In this document: one piece after another, positions 19,001 to 27,528 of the stretch
Layout of the letters: every line of letters starts with the position of its first letter
Position numbering within the stretch: the first letter of the stretch is position 1
NCBI GenBank assembly: GCA_002700305.1
Contig: PACZ01000024.1
Span: 310,001-374,000, forward strand
Length of the DNA: 64,000 nucleotides
Direction of reading: 5' to 3'
DNA from: Hyphomonas sp.
GTDB taxonomy: Bacteria; Pseudomonadota; Alphaproteobacteria; Caulobacterales; Hyphomonadaceae
Position numbers and translations under genes: made by a program
The notes under the pieces: generated by a model
Seen by the model: only the letters and a program-made list of their open reading frames with translations
Told to the model about the DNA's origin: nothing
Database searches by the model: none

Positions 19001-19590
19001 GCCAGGAGATCCAGCAGCTCCGGCATGGTCTCCTGCGCGGCCATGACCGCTTCGCTGCGCGCTTCGTTCCACAGCGCGAAGGCTTCGTCTTCCTCGATTT
19101 CGGTGAAGCCCGGAAACACGTCCGCCTCCAGCGGGAAGCGGCGCAGCACACGCGCGCAGAAGGCGTGGATCGTCTCAATGCGCAGGCCGCCCGGCGTCTC
19201 AAGGGCGTTCGCGAACAGGGCCCGGGCGACCTGAAGGTCTTCGGCATTATAGTCGCTCGCCTTGCGCCCCTGAAGCTGGGCGAGCTTCTTGCGCAGCGGG
19301 TCATCTTCCATCACCGACCATTGGCCGAGCGTCTTGAAGAGCCGCGACAGCATCTCACTCGCCGCGGCCTTGGTATAGGTGATGCAGAGAATGGAATCCG
19401 GCTTCGCACCGGGGCGCCCGTCCGGGCGGCGCAGCAGCAGTCGCGCGACGCGGTCGATCAGCACCTTGGTCTTGCCGGAGCCGGCATTGGCCATGACGAA
19501 GGCAGAGTGCAACGGGTCGGCCGACCGCGCCTGGACCTGAACGGCCTTGCGGAAATCCTCCGTGTCCGGCGGAGACACGAACCTACTCAT
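16054..19590 (-). CDS. addA: Double-strand break repair helicase-nuclease AddA
   Basis: Helicase and nuclease subunit of AddAB, which resects double-strand ends for RecA. The start at 19590 has GGAGG five bases upstream and overlaps the end of addB by eight bases (ATGAGTAG); it gives 1178 residues. Superfamily 1 helicase motifs are clear: Walker A ANAGSGKTKVLIDRVARLL, motif II LLLDEAQDTS, FVVGDEKQSIYSFQGADP, and VMTVHGAKGLQAPVVILPD. The C-terminal RecB-type nuclease has GRVDRLVVSDTEVLIVDFKT and QMAVYWAVL, with the catalytic D and DxK residues. Overlapping genes suggest translational coupling to addB. Confidence 0.96.
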   Translation of the reverse strand: MSRFVSPPDTEDFRKAVQVQARSADPLHSAFVMANAGSGKTKVLIDRVARLLLRRPDGRPGAKPDSILCITYTKAAASEMLSRLFKTLGQWSVMEDDPLRKKLAQLQGRKASDYNAEDLQVARALFANALETPGGLRIETIHAFCARVLRRFPLEADVFPGFTEIEEDEAFALWNEARSEAVMAAQETMPELLDLLALEGGHEGAMLALDTLRSIGTAVLRFADHHDGDFDVMDDVLRERLQAPEASVEELLDLAMGEALPAADIRTVAELLLTGGKTDVATGEKLMAVLAAKDAGERWSIYRSVFRAASGDLRASNPYTKGMAEALPLVAGLFQMKDGFGEEAHRMLELEDRLNRAAAFARTSAMVRVGLPALERYRELKRARAALDFDDLIEHTRILLTETGMSDWVLYKLDGGLSHLLLDEAQDTSPTQWELVDALTGEFDAGLGRERSQDPRTLFVVGDEKQSIYSFQGADPSQLLKQYHQFQSRNSALLKESMEMSFRSGPEVLEYVDAVWNEAPPIPNAPAGDPAEESNLIHHVSWRSDQHGCVELWPIAPKEEETEEDAWARPVNAMRSSSPKARLATEVARAVKAMVNAGESVWADTGEGWVQRPVQPEDILILVRGRTGGLFDAMIGALKAQGLPVAGADRLKLGDHIGVQDCLNLMRFAALPERDLTLAEILRGPFLGLVDDDRYLFELASGRKRGETLWQRVQASADPDVKAASAFLQMLIGNAHLPPFDFLTAVLDVPGADGQTGWEKLNARLGHPARDPVEALVAEAIAFDSTEPASLQCFIARMEAGEVEIKRDLAAPEREIRVMTVHGAKGLQAPVVILPDTTSAPKPSGGRIHEINGVPVWSPRKDGELAEVTAARALADARAEEEHRRLLYVALTRAQDRLIIAGHWYGGQKGGGYHDRSWYALCLNAMDRLAPAEGEARNEVRRFGIAPSTAPKSARRENESAGYPDWALKRVEDTPVTARRKFSAPTSLLGRDMPVMAPFGEGREARLKRGRLIHALLQYLPDVPEADRETAGRNFLARDASLEEAEREEMLSAALGVLQDPAMAGVFKPGGRAEAAIIGSSKEHLPEGVVINGRVDRLVVSDTEVLIVDFKTDQPAPDTPEGVGESYMLQMAVYWAVLREAYKKLPVRAALCWTDGPKLMPLPEEMLLASLKRAGSEV

Positions 19591-22500
19591 CGCCGCCTCC
19601 ATCGTCGGTGTCGCCTGCCCATTCCGCACGGCGGGCAAGACGGTTGTAGCCATTGTCGTATTTCACAAACTGGACCCGCGGCGCGGACAGGAACGCCGCA
19701 TCGTTCTCGCGATAGGCGGAGATGAGGCGGATAAGCCCCTCTTCCGCTGTCTGTGCCAGCTCATCCGGCGTGGCCTGGAGGGCCCGGCTCTGGCCGACCA
19801 CGCGGGCGTCGGGCTTTGCCTTGAAAGCCACATATTCGAGACCTGAGACGCTGGCAGCCGGGATGCCTTCATATCCGCCCTTGCCTGCGATCAGGGCCTG
19901 CAGCGGCATCTGCTGGCTGAGTTCGGCGGCGATTTCCTTGTCCGAGGGCGGATTGCCCGTCTTGAAGTCGATCACGATCAGGCTTCCATCCGGCTGGCGC
20001 TCGATCCGGTCAGCCATGGCAGACAGGGTGAACGGCGCGCCGCCGATCTCGAAATCCCAGCGCCCCTTCACTTCCAGCTTCGGCCTGCCGTCGACACGGC
20101 GCTCTGACCGCCAGCCGAGATACCAGTCCGACATCTGCGCCAGCACAGCCCGGCGCGCGGCGAGCACGGCTTCGGGTTCACCGGCAAGCGACAGGTTGTC
20201 CGTGAGCAGCGACACCAGATGCGCCGCTGTTTTCGGGGCGCCGTCCTGCTCGAAGTCTTCCAGCGCCTTGTGGATGGCTGTCCCACGAGGCGCCGGGCCT
20301 AGCTCTGCATTCATGGGGTCGATCCGGTCGAGTTTAAGAACCTGCTCGGCCCAGATCGCATAGGGGTCGCGCTGCAACGTATCGATCCGCGTGACCGACA
20401 GCCTCTGCGGCCACCCTTCCGGGCGGCGGCGGGGCTTTGGTTCTGCGAAATCTGCCGGATAGTCGGCCGTCTTCCGGCCACGCAGCGCAAGGGCCCATTC
20501 AAGCGGGTTGTCCCCATCCGGCGCGAGCGCCTGTTTCGCCGTATCGCCGAGCGCGCCTTCTGCCAGTGTCTTCAGGCGCCAGACCCAGCGCGAGGCAACC
20601 GCCGGCGCATCGTTGCGGCGGAGTGCATGGAGCATCGTCACCTTTGGCGCACAGGCCAGCTGCGCGAAGTCATGCGCCGACAGGCCGACCCGGTCTTCGG
20701 GATCGCTGATGCCGAGTTCCTTGCGGAACCGGCGCGGCAGGAAGGCATCTGCCGGCGGGCGCTGCGGCCAGACATCTTCGTTGAGCCCCGCCAGAATGAT
20801 GTGGCTGGCAGACTGCAAACGCGCCTCCAGCGGCCCCCAGATGGCAAGGCGCGGATGTTCAGACACGCCGGCACTAACCGTGCGCTGAGCCGCATCCGCC
20901 TCAATCAGTTCGGCAAACGCATGCGGCGGCATGGGCGCCAGATAATCCGCCAGCTCCGCTACATGTTCCATCATCGTCGTGGCGGAGCGGCCATCTTCGC
21001 CGGCCCATGGAAATGGCGTCTGGCTGACCCGGGCGGCCAGCGCAGCGATACGCTCGGCAATCTGCCGCCCCGGCATCGGGCCTGCCGCCGACAGGTCTGC
21101 ACCTGTCTCGTGGAAAGCCCTGATGACCTCTTCAACTAGAGCCTCGGCCTCAGCCTGGTCTTCGTCGGAGAAACTGGCATAAGGGTCCAGATCCTTCCGG
21201 GTCCGGATGGAGTGGAGCAGCTCGTCAAGGCTCTGCCAGTTCCGGGCACCGCGCAGGAAGTAGAGGTCCAGACCACCTGCCCCACCAAAGCCGCGCACAA
21301 ACGGGTGCTTCAGCACGGCGGTCAGGATCACCGGCTCCGCCGGGTCCAGCACCCAGCGCGCACAGAGGCCGATCAGGCTGCCTGCCGTCGTCTGGCCGAG
21401 CGGACTGCCGGAGGATGGCGGCACATCCAGCCCCCAGCGCTGCAGGACACCGCTCACACGCCTTGCCAGCGTTGCGTCGGGCGTCACCAGCGCGGCGGTC
21501 TCTGTGGGATGCTGCATTACCTGGCGCAGCAGCAAAGCCGCGGTTTCCGCCTCGACGGCTTCGTCCGGCGCCTCGATGACTGTCAGGCCGTCCAGCGCCG
21601 AATGTGCGAAATCCTCTTTTACTGTCCCCAGCGAAGCAGAGAGGGAATCCAGCGTGCGGCGCCAGTCTGCCGTGGATTCCGCGGGCGCTAGCGCCTCGTG
21701 GATCATACGGCGGCGGGCTTCGGCGTTCCTCGTTCCATCTGTTCCGGGCCAGGTGCGCACATCATCCGGCTGAACGCCCAGATCCTGCAGCGTGTCGAAC
21801 AGGATATGCTGCGGGTGGCTGACGGAACCGGCGATGACCGCGCGGGCTTCTTCATCTGCGTGCACGTCCAGACCCGGCAGCACGATCAGGCCTTTCGGCA
21901 AGGCCATGGCGGCCTTCATCAGGATACGACCAGCCGGGGTGGCGCCCGTGGACCCCGCGATCAGGACGGGCGCCTCCGGCGGGGCCTCTGCCCAACGCTG
22001 CGCCATGATGCGGGCCGCGGCGATGTCCCGCAGGAACGGGTCGCTCTCCCCATTCTCGGCCAGCCACTCCGGCCAGCTTTCGGAGATGATCTTCAGGAAT
22101 TTGACCGATTTTTCCCAATGCCTGGCAAGTTCGGTCGCATCGGCGAGGTCTGGCAGCATCGACCAGTCGACATGTTCGCTGAGCGCCGCCTGTTCCATCA
22201 GGCGGCTGAGTTCCTGCGCCGCCGCGAGTGCCGAGGCCGCCGGAGGCGTCACGCCATAGGCATTATCATAAAAGGCCTGCACAAGGTGGGTCAGCGCGCC
22301 GAGCCGCCTGGCCGCTGACATGGCCGGTGGCAGGCCGGACCGGGCCGCGTCGACGGACGGCGCCTCGTCCGCTTCGATGTCGCCGAGCGTGCGGATGTCC
22401 GGCGGCAGGATCGGCTTTTCGCCGCTGGCGTCGTAGAGCACACGTGCCAGCACACGCGCCGAGCGCCGGTTCGGCACATAGATGACCGCATCTGCCAGCG

Positions 22501-22627
22501 CTTCGGGATTGTCCTTCAGCCCCGTCTCTTCCGCCAGCGTGCCTGCAAGCGCCCGCAGGAAATCCGTTCCCGGAGGGATCGTATAGAGGCGGGACGCACC
22601 AGAGAACAATCCGTCCCTATCCGCCAT
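19583..22627 (-). CDS. addB: Double-strand break repair protein AddB
   Basis: Second subunit of the AddAB recombination complex, 1014 residues. It has a helicase-like fold without an obvious Walker A at its N-terminus, as in other alphaproteobacterial AddB proteins; the Bacillus protein keeps one. The C-terminal nuclease is intact: MADRIERQPDGSLIVIDFKT, then QMPLQALIAGKGGYEGIPA, with D, DxK and Q-x-x-x-Y-like positions. I do not see the four-cysteine iron-sulfur site of Bacillus AddB. The start overlaps the end of the upstream nucleotidyltransferase gene by 11 bases and its stop overlaps addA by eight, so the three are probably made from one message. Confidence 0.94.
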   Translation of the reverse strand: MADRDGLFSGASRLYTIPPGTDFLRALAGTLAEETGLKDNPEALADAVIYVPNRRSARVLARVLYDASGEKPILPPDIRTLGDIEADEAPSVDAARSGLPPAMSAARRLGALTHLVQAFYDNAYGVTPPAASALAAAQELSRLMEQAALSEHVDWSMLPDLADATELARHWEKSVKFLKIISESWPEWLAENGESDPFLRDIAAARIMAQRWAEAPPEAPVLIAGSTGATPAGRILMKAAMALPKGLIVLPGLDVHADEEARAVIAGSVSHPQHILFDTLQDLGVQPDDVRTWPGTDGTRNAEARRRMIHEALAPAESTADWRRTLDSLSASLGTVKEDFAHSALDGLTVIEAPDEAVEAETAALLLRQVMQHPTETAALVTPDATLARRVSGVLQRWGLDVPPSSGSPLGQTTAGSLIGLCARWVLDPAEPVILTAVLKHPFVRGFGGAGGLDLYFLRGARNWQSLDELLHSIRTRKDLDPYASFSDEDQAEAEALVEEVIRAFHETGADLSAAGPMPGRQIAERIAALAARVSQTPFPWAGEDGRSATTMMEHVAELADYLAPMPPHAFAELIEADAAQRTVSAGVSEHPRLAIWGPLEARLQSASHIILAGLNEDVWPQRPPADAFLPRRFRKELGISDPEDRVGLSAHDFAQLACAPKVTMLHALRRNDAPAVASRWVWRLKTLAEGALGDTAKQALAPDGDNPLEWALALRGRKTADYPADFAEPKPRRRPEGWPQRLSVTRIDTLQRDPYAIWAEQVLKLDRIDPMNAELGPAPRGTAIHKALEDFEQDGAPKTAAHLVSLLTDNLSLAGEPEAVLAARRAVLAQMSDWYLGWRSERRVDGRPKLEVKGRWDFEIGGAPFTLSAMADRIERQPDGSLIVIDFKTGNPPSDKEIAAELSQQMPLQALIAGKGGYEGIPAASVSGLEYVAFKAKPDARVVGQSRALQATPDELAQTAEEGLIRLISAYRENDAAFLSAPRVQFVKYDNGYNRLARRAEWAGDTDDGGGDE

Positions 22628-23342
22628 GGCAGGCCAGCCACATCTCTGCGTCCTTCAGCGCCTGAGGATCGCCGACATGCAGCCAGAACCGATCCAGCAC
22701 CACGCCGTGCAGACGCTTTCGTTCGATCAGCGGCGCCCAGACGCGGAGCGCCGAGAAGCGCTCAACGGGCTCATTGTCGTAAAGTTGCGGGCGGATGAGA
22801 CGCAGACCGCAAAAGGCATACGGGGCACTCGGCGCCTCGCCCCGGCGGGTCATACTGCCATCCTCGTGGCGGAAGAAATCGCCCGCCCCGCCAAAGCCAA
22901 GCGCGCGCCCTGTGTCGGCGACCAGAAGCAGGGCATCCATGGCGTCCGGATCGAACGCCTCCGCCAGCGCCTGCACAGGTTCCGGCCCGGCCGGTTCCCA
23001 GAACGCATCCGTGTTCGCGACCAGAATCGGGTCGTCTCCCAAAAGTGGCCGCGCCTTGGCCAGCGCGCCGCCGGTTTCGAGAACTTCGCCGCGCTCGTCG
23101 GAAATGACGATCTCGATATCGGAGCGGTTTTTCAGGTGCGCTTCCACCTGATCGGCCAGGTAATGGACATTGACGACCGCGCGCTGAACGCCCGCAGCGA
23201 CCAGCGGATCCAGCATCCGGTCGATCAGCGCCTTTCCGCGCACCTCGATCAGGGGCTTCGGGCGATCATCCGTGAGCGGCCGCATACGCGTGCCGAGACC
23301 AGCGGCAAGCACCATGGCTGTGTGTGGAACCGGCACACTCAT
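22617..23342 (-). CDS. murU: Sugar-1-phosphate nucleotidyltransferase, MurU-like
   Basis: Nucleotidyltransferase of 241 residues with the signature MVLAAGLGTRMRPLTDDRPK (residues 10-29) followed by PLIEVRGKALIDRMLDPL. By its pairing with an AmgK-like kinase it is likely to be the N-acetylmuramate-1-phosphate uridylyltransferase MurU. MurU makes UDP-MurNAc from recycled peptidoglycan sugar and bypasses the fosfomycin-sensitive MurA step; it was described in Pseudomonas putida. The name is inferred from the neighbour, since related enzymes use mannose or glucose. Seen directly are the metal-binding Asp in ILVANTDAF and a compact single domain. It overlaps addB by 11 bases, and amgK ends one base upstream of its start. 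Confidence 0.82.
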   Translation of the reverse strand: MSVPVPHTAMVLAAGLGTRMRPLTDDRPKPLIEVRGKALIDRMLDPLVAAGVQRAVVNVHYLADQVEAHLKNRSDIEIVISDERGEVLETGGALAKARPLLGDDPILVANTDAFWEPAGPEPVQALAEAFDPDAMDALLLVADTGRALGFGGAGDFFRHEDGSMTRRGEAPSAPYAFCGLRLIRPQLYDNEPVERFSALRVWAPLIERKRLHGVVLDRFWLHVGDPQALKDAEMWLACHGG

Positions 23343-24434
23343 TCAGACCCCCTCGAAGACAAATGGCGTCGTCCGCCTGACGAAGTTCTGCATATCCTTA
23401 AGGGCCGGATGCGACAGATTTCGGGCGAGAATGGCCAACTGGCGCGGCTGGAAAAGGCCGTAGCGCGGTTTGCCATCCCGGTGCTGAAGACGGGAAAAGA
23501 CGCCCGCAATGCGCAAGGCGTTGAGCGCGCCGATCACGGCCAGCCGCTCGTCGAAGGCTTCGCGCGACTTGCCCGTGTGGTCGAGGTAATGACGAATGGC
23601 CGCCTCGGCAGCTTCCGGTGAAACCTCGCGGCGGGCATCCTGTGTCAGCATGGCCATGTCCCAGGCGTCCCAGCCGCGGACGGCATCCTGAAAGTCCAGC
23701 AGGCCAAGCTCGCCATTGCCGAGCCAGAGCAGGTTCTCGGCGTGAAAATCCCGGAGTGTGAATGTGCGGGGAAATTCCATCGCCTGGGCGATCAGCTGGT
23801 CACGCACCTTCTCCCACTCGTCCCGTTCGGCCCCTTCCAGCGGCCCGCCGCCCCGCTCCGCCCTCAGCCAGTCGGCATAGAGATCCGCATTGGACCGGAG
23901 CGCCAGCTGGTCGAAGTCGAGGATCGGCCAGACATCTGCGCCATTCGACAACACATCCGGCGCGTCTTCGCGGTGCAGCTCTGCCAGGATACCGGCCGCG
24001 GTGACATAAGCCGGGTGCTCTTCAATCAGCCCCGCTTCGATCTGACGGGCGATTTCGAGGTTCTCGCCGAAATCCTCGATCAGCGCGAATCCGTGATCGC
24101 TGTCATGGGCCAGGATCTCCGGCGCCCGGAACCCGCGCTGGCGGAGGTAATTGGCGATCAGGACGAAGGCGTCGACCCGCGAGGCAGCGAGGCGGGTCGA
24201 GGCATTCCAGCCGAGGGCGATACGGGTCGCTTCATCGGCGTCAAGCGGACAGGGACTGTCCTCGACATTCGGGGCATCCATCAGAAGCGCGCGCAAACCG
24301 TCCGGTTCCACCAGTCTGATATAGCGCCGTGTGGACGCATCCTGGCCGAGCGGGAATCGCGCCGCGTCCTCCCAGCCTGCGCGGACAAGGAAAGCATCTA
24401 TCTCTGCCGCGCGGCCTGTTTCGTCAAAACCCAT
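23343..24434 (-). CDS. amgK: Sugar kinase, AmgK-like (aminoglycoside phosphotransferase fold)
   Basis: A 363-residue kinase of the aminoglycoside phosphotransferase fold. The nucleotide loop region is LGQDASTRRYIRLVE, the catalytic loop is LRDFHAENLLWLG and the metal-binding motif is LGLLDFQDAVRG. In this setting, directly before a MurU-like gene, the known role is AmgK: the anomeric kinase that makes MurNAc-1-phosphate (and GlcNAc-1-phosphate) during cell-wall recycling. The start overlaps the end of tsaE by 11 bases. The pair amgK-murU next to tsaE is a common alphaproteobacterial arrangement, where the genes are often annotated only as phosphotransferase and nucleotidyltransferase. Confidence 0.83.
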   Translation of the reverse strand: MGFDETGRAAEIDAFLVRAGWEDAARFPLGQDASTRRYIRLVEPDGLRALLMDAPNVEDSPCPLDADEATRIALGWNASTRLAASRVDAFVLIANYLRQRGFRAPEILAHDSDHGFALIEDFGENLEIARQIEAGLIEEHPAYVTAAGILAELHREDAPDVLSNGADVWPILDFDQLALRSNADLYADWLRAERGGGPLEGAERDEWEKVRDQLIAQAMEFPRTFTLRDFHAENLLWLGNGELGLLDFQDAVRGWDAWDMAMLTQDARREVSPEAAEAAIRHYLDHTGKSREAFDERLAVIGALNALRIAGVFSRLQHRDGKPRYGLFQPRQLAILARNLSHPALKDMQNFVRRTTPFVFEGV

Positions 24435-24870
24435 GAAGACGTGTCTGCCAGCCTTCGCCGCGCGGTTCCAGTGTTACACGCCGCCCTTCGGCAAGGATTT
24501 CGATGGTGACGTCCAGCCGCCACTCCGGCAGGTACGTGCCGGCCCGGTCCGGCCATTCGATCAGGGCGATGCCATCCTGTGTTTCATCCCATCCCAGCTC
24601 GACAACCTCATCGGGAGATTTCAGCCGGTAGAGATCGAAGTGCCAGACCGGAAGTGGCCCGGAATCGTACAACTGAACCAGCGTATAGGTCGGGCTCGGG
24701 ACATCCATAGTCCCGCTATAGTCCGCTATAATTCCCCGGGAGAATGTCGTTTTCCCAGCGCCGAGGTCCCCATGCAGGGCGATCACGTCCCCCGCCTGGA
24801 GCAATCGGGCGACACGTGCCCCCACGTCACGCAGGGAAGTCTCATCTGGACATTCAAGAATCACTGTCAT
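24424..24870 (-). CDS. tsaE: tRNA threonylcarbamoyladenosine biosynthesis ATPase TsaE
   Basis: ATPase that works with TsaB and TsaD to put the threonylcarbamoyl group on A37 of ANN-decoding tRNAs. Walker A is GDLGAGKTTFSRG (about residues 29-41). The family motifs SPTYTLVQLY, HFDLYRLKSPDEVVELGWDE and LIEWPDRAGTYLP follow in order. The start chosen at 24870 gives MTVILECPDE and 148 residues, a typical length. ATG codons at 24879 and 24897 are in frame, and no ribosome site decides between the three. It is the first gene of the block down to trxA, and its promoter must lie in the gap shared with the ferredoxin reductase gene. Confidence 0.93.
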   Translation of the reverse strand: MTVILECPDETSLRDVGARVARLLQAGDVIALHGDLGAGKTTFSRGIIADYSGTMDVPSPTYTLVQLYDSGPLPVWHFDLYRLKSPDEVVELGWDETQDGIALIEWPDRAGTYLPEWRLDVTIEILAEGRRVTLEPRGEGWQTRLHGF

Positions 24871-24960
24871 CTGATGCATATAAAGGTGCTGCGCCATTTC
24901 GTGCCATGGATTCACGGCGCCTTGCACTGTAACTGGCCAGCATATAAAAGGCTGAAAACG

Positions 24961-24974
24961 TGACGCATGCGTCA
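24961..24974. promoter_or_regulatory. Perfect 14-bp palindrome in a divergent promoter region
   Basis: TGACGCATGCGTCA lies 34 bases before the TTG start of the ferredoxin reductase gene and 90 bases from the tsaE start on the other strand. It has no spacer and reads the same on both strands. Its position suits an operator that represses or shuts off the ferredoxin reductase-ferredoxin pair. The regulator is not identified. Confidence 0.45.
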
Positions 24975-25007
24975 TAAATAAACAATTGCCTTGAGGGAGG
25001 CGCAGGT

Positions 25008-26255
25008 TTGGATCTTTCGGACGCATCGCAGATCGTTCTGATCGGAGGCGGGCAAGCAGCCGCACAGGCCGTGCAGTCCCTGCGCATGGGAGGCTATTCC
25101 GGCAAGCTGGTACTCGTGGGCGACGAACCCGCGCTGCCCTACCAGCGCCCCCCCCTGTCGAAAGCCTACATGAAGGGAGAATTTGCCGAAGAGCGCCTCT
25201 TCTTCAAACCGGGTGCCTGGTATGAAGACAACAATGTCGAGCTGATCCTCTCGACCCGCGCCACGAAAATCGACCGCGCAGCCCAGGTCGTGGAACTCGA
25301 ACACGGCGCCACGCTGAGCTATGACGCGCTGATCCTGTGCACAGGCTCCCGTCCCCGCCCGCTGCCGGTGAAAGGCGCCGACCTTGAAAACGTGTTCGAC
25401 CTGCGCGGCCTCGCCGATGTCGACCGGATTCAGCCGAATATGGTGGCAGGCCGGCGGATGGTCATTATCGGCGCCGGTTATATCGGCCTCGAAGCGGCAG
25501 CTGTGGCCCGGCAGATGGGGCTTGAGGTGACGGTGCTGGAAATGGCGGAGCGCGTGCTCGCCCGCGTCACCAGCCCCACCATGAGCGCGTTTTACGAAAA
25601 AGAGCACCGTGATCAGGGCGCGACGATCCTGACGGGTGCCCGGCTCGACCATCTCGAAGGTGAAGGTGGAAAAGTCAGCGCTGCCGTCCTCGCCGATGGC
25701 ACAAAACTGCCGGCGGACATTGTGCTGGCCGGAATCGGTATTCTGCCGAACATTGAGCTGGCCCAGGAAGCCGGCCTGACGATCGACAATGGCATCGCCA
25801 CGGACCGGGACGCCCGCACATCCGATCCGCGCATCTTCGCGGCGGGGGACTGCGCAAGCCGTCCACTGGTCCATTATGGCCGCACCGGCCGTCTCGAAAG
25901 CGTCCACAATGCGATCGAACAAGGCAAGCTGGCGGCTGCGGCCATCCTCGGCAAACCACGCCCGCCTGAAGACTGCCCCTGGTTCTGGTCGGACCAATAC
26001 GACCTGAAACTACAGATCGCCGGGCTCAACCAGGGCCATGACGAAATTGCCGTTCGCGGCAATCCGGACGAGCGGAAATTCGCCGTCTTCTACCTGCGCA
26101 ATGGCACGCTGATCGCTGTCGATGCGGTGAACAGCCCGCCAGAATTCCTGGCGTCAAAGAAATTGATCATGACGGGTACCAAAGTTGCATCCGACATGCT
26201 CAAGGATACATCCATTTCAATGAAAGACATCGCTGCGGCCGCCGCCTCAGCCTAA
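25008..26255 (+). CDS. FAD-dependent ferredoxin reductase (putidaredoxin reductase-like)
   Basis: NADH-dependent flavoprotein of 415 residues that passes electrons to a [2Fe-2S] ferredoxin, here almost certainly the one encoded 16 bases downstream. The start is TTG at 25008, with GGGAGG at a good distance. FAD motif: [19 protein letters not shown] near the N-terminus. NAD motif: [21 protein letters not shown]-terminal FAD motif: [18 protein letters not shown]. The segment [14 protein letters not shown] is typical of reductases serving cytochrome P450 and ring-hydroxylating systems. No P450 or oxygenase gene is in the window, so the final acceptor is unknown. A perfect palindrome lies upstream. 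Confidence 0.92.
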   Translation: MDLSDASQIVLIGGGQAAAQAVQSLRMGGYSGKLVLVGDEPALPYQRPPLSKAYMKGEFAEERLFFKPGAWYEDNNVELILSTRATKIDRAAQVVELEHGATLSYDALILCTGSRPRPLPVKGADLENVFDLRGLADVDRIQPNMVAGRRMVIIGAGYIGLEAAAVARQMGLEVTVLEMAERVLARVTSPTMSAFYEKEHRDQGATILTGARLDHLEGEGGKVSAAVLADGTKLPADIVLAGIGILPNIELAQEAGLTIDNGIATDRDARTSDPRIFAAGDCASRPLVHYGRTGRLESVHNAIEQGKLAAAAILGKPRPPEDCPWFWSDQYDLKLQIAGLNQGHDEIAVRGNPDERKFAVFYLRNGTLIAVDAVNSPPEFLASKKLIMTGTKVASDMLKDTSISMKDIAAAAASA

Positions 26256-26271
26256 GGAGACCACAAAGCCG

Positions 26272-26592
26272 ATGCCAAAGATTACCTATATCGACCATGA
26301 TGGCACCGAACGGACCGTCGAGGCGAAAAACGGCGAGTCCGTCATGGAAGCCGCCATCAAGAATTCCATCCCGGGAATTGATGCCGACTGCGGCGGCGCC
26401 TGTGCCTGCGCCACCTGCCACGTCTATGTCGACCAGTCCTTCATGGACAAAGTCGGCGAGCAGCAGGAAATGGAAAAGTCGATGCTCGACTTCGCTGAGA
26501 ATGTTCAGGAGAACTCCCGCCTGTCCTGCCAGATCACCGTTTCCGACGAACTGGACGGTCTGCGTGTGACCACGCCGGAGAGCCAGCACTAG
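26272..26592 (+). CDS. [2Fe-2S] ferredoxin, adrenodoxin type
   Basis: Electron carrier of 106 residues. Cluster ligands are Cys40, Cys46, Cys49 and Cys86 ([11 protein letters not shown], then LSCQI), the C-x5-C-x2-C-x36-C spacing of vertebrate-type ferredoxins. An additional Cys44 is not a usual ligand. The acidic stretch [20 protein letters not shown] is the partner-docking surface. It follows the reductase gene by 16 bases with AAGGAG in between, and ends at a clear terminator, so the two form a bicistronic unit. Similar pairs serve P450 enzymes or iron-sulfur assembly; the absence of isc genes here favours the first. Confidence 0.95.
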   Translation: MPKITYIDHDGTERTVEAKNGESVMEAAIKNSIPGIDADCGGACACATCHVYVDQSFMDKVGEQQEMEKSMLDFAENVQENSRLSCQITVSDELDGLRVTTPESQH

Positions 26593-26618
26593 GCTGAGCC
26601 GGAACACACTGTTTCAGC

Positions 26619-26646
26619 GCCCCGGCTTCACCGCCGGGGCGTTTTC
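26619..26646 (+). terminator. Terminator after the ferredoxin gene
   Basis: GCCCCGGC (26619-26626), loop TTCACC and GCCGGGGC (26633-26640) form an 8-bp GC stem, followed by GTTTTC. It starts 27 bases after the ferredoxin stop codon. Confidence 0.85.
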
Positions 26647-26736
26647 ATTCCGGTCATGCTCCCCTTGCGGAACGGATTGGTTCCGAAAAGGAATGCGGCT
26701 AGGCAGGAAGAAAATCCGCCAAAACGGGGCCAAGCC

Positions 26737-27525
26737 ATGAACTATACGGATCTCCTCTCCTCCATCGCCTTTGGCGCGGACAATTCCTCCCGCGTGACGG
26801 TGCCTGAAGACTGGATGCAGGGCCGGACGACCTATGGCGGACTGACAGCGGCCCTCTGCCTGAAAGCTGCCCTGCCGCTGGCAGGCGACCGGCCTCTCCG
26901 GTCTGCCCAGATCGCCTTTGTCGGCCCGGCCTCCGGGGAACTCGCCTCCGTGCCGACTGTGCTGCGCGAGGGCAAGAACACCGCCTTCATTTCCGTCCGC
27001 ATGACAGGGCCCGAAGGAATTGTTGCCGAATGTATTTTCGCGTTCGGCGCAGCGCGGGAGTCCAGCCTCGATTTCTCCGATATGGTGGCCCCGGTCGTGA
27101 CTCTGCCGGACGAAACGAAGCAGTTCTTCCCGGATGAAAGCCGCCGGCCTGCCTTCTCAAGGCACTTCAATGTGCGCCTTGCCAAGGGTGGACGCCCGGT
27201 CAGCGGCGCACCGGATGGCGAGATCATTTTGTGGCTGCGGCACCGGGATGAAACGGCCCCAATGGATGCTGTCACGCTTCTGTCCATTGCGGATTCACCG
27301 CCCCCCGCTGCCTTGTCGATGCTGACTGCTCCGGGCCGCATCAGCTCCATGACGTGGATGGCCGAATTTCTGACAGACGACATCTCGACGGAGAACGGGT
27401 GGTTCCTTGCCCAGCACATCGCGCAAACGGCGCAGCAGGGCTACTCCAGCCAGGCCATGCGCCTGTGGAATTCAAAAGGCGAGCCGATGATGGTGGGGCG
27501 TCAGACGATCGCCGTCTTCGGATAG
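26737..27525 (+). CDS. Acyl-CoA thioesterase, double hot-dog fold
   Basis: Thioesterase family protein of 262 residues from the ATG at 26737. It would release CoA from an acyl-CoA. The N-terminal hot dog contains MQGRTTYGGLTAALCLKAAL and FVGPASGELASVPTVLREGK, the TesB-like layout in which YGG stands where classic TesB has GG-Q. The C-terminal hot dog has SSMTWMAEFLTDDISTENGW and SSQAMRLWNSKGEPMMVGRQ. The RLW-x-x-x-G-x-x-M-x-x-x-x-Q ending is characteristic. The start is supported by conserved sequence and only a weak GGGG ribosome site. It stands alone on the plus strand and converges with the TIR gene, three bases between the stops. Confidence 0.85.
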   Translation: MNYTDLLSSIAFGADNSSRVTVPEDWMQGRTTYGGLTAALCLKAALPLAGDRPLRSAQIAFVGPASGELASVPTVLREGKNTAFISVRMTGPEGIVAECIFAFGAARESSLDFSDMVAPVVTLPDETKQFFPDESRRPAFSRHFNVRLAKGGRPVSGAPDGEIILWLRHRDETAPMDAVTLLSIADSPPPAALSMLTAPGRISSMTWMAEFLTDDISTENGWFLAQHIAQTAQQGYSSQAMRLWNSKGEPMMVGRQTIAVFG

Positions 27526-27528
27526 GGC

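Noticed and set aside
17044-19725. An 893-codon open frame opposite addA
   Set aside because: Antisense of a fully recognisable addA; rich in His, Arg and Gln with no domain, and it runs across the addA/addB junction.
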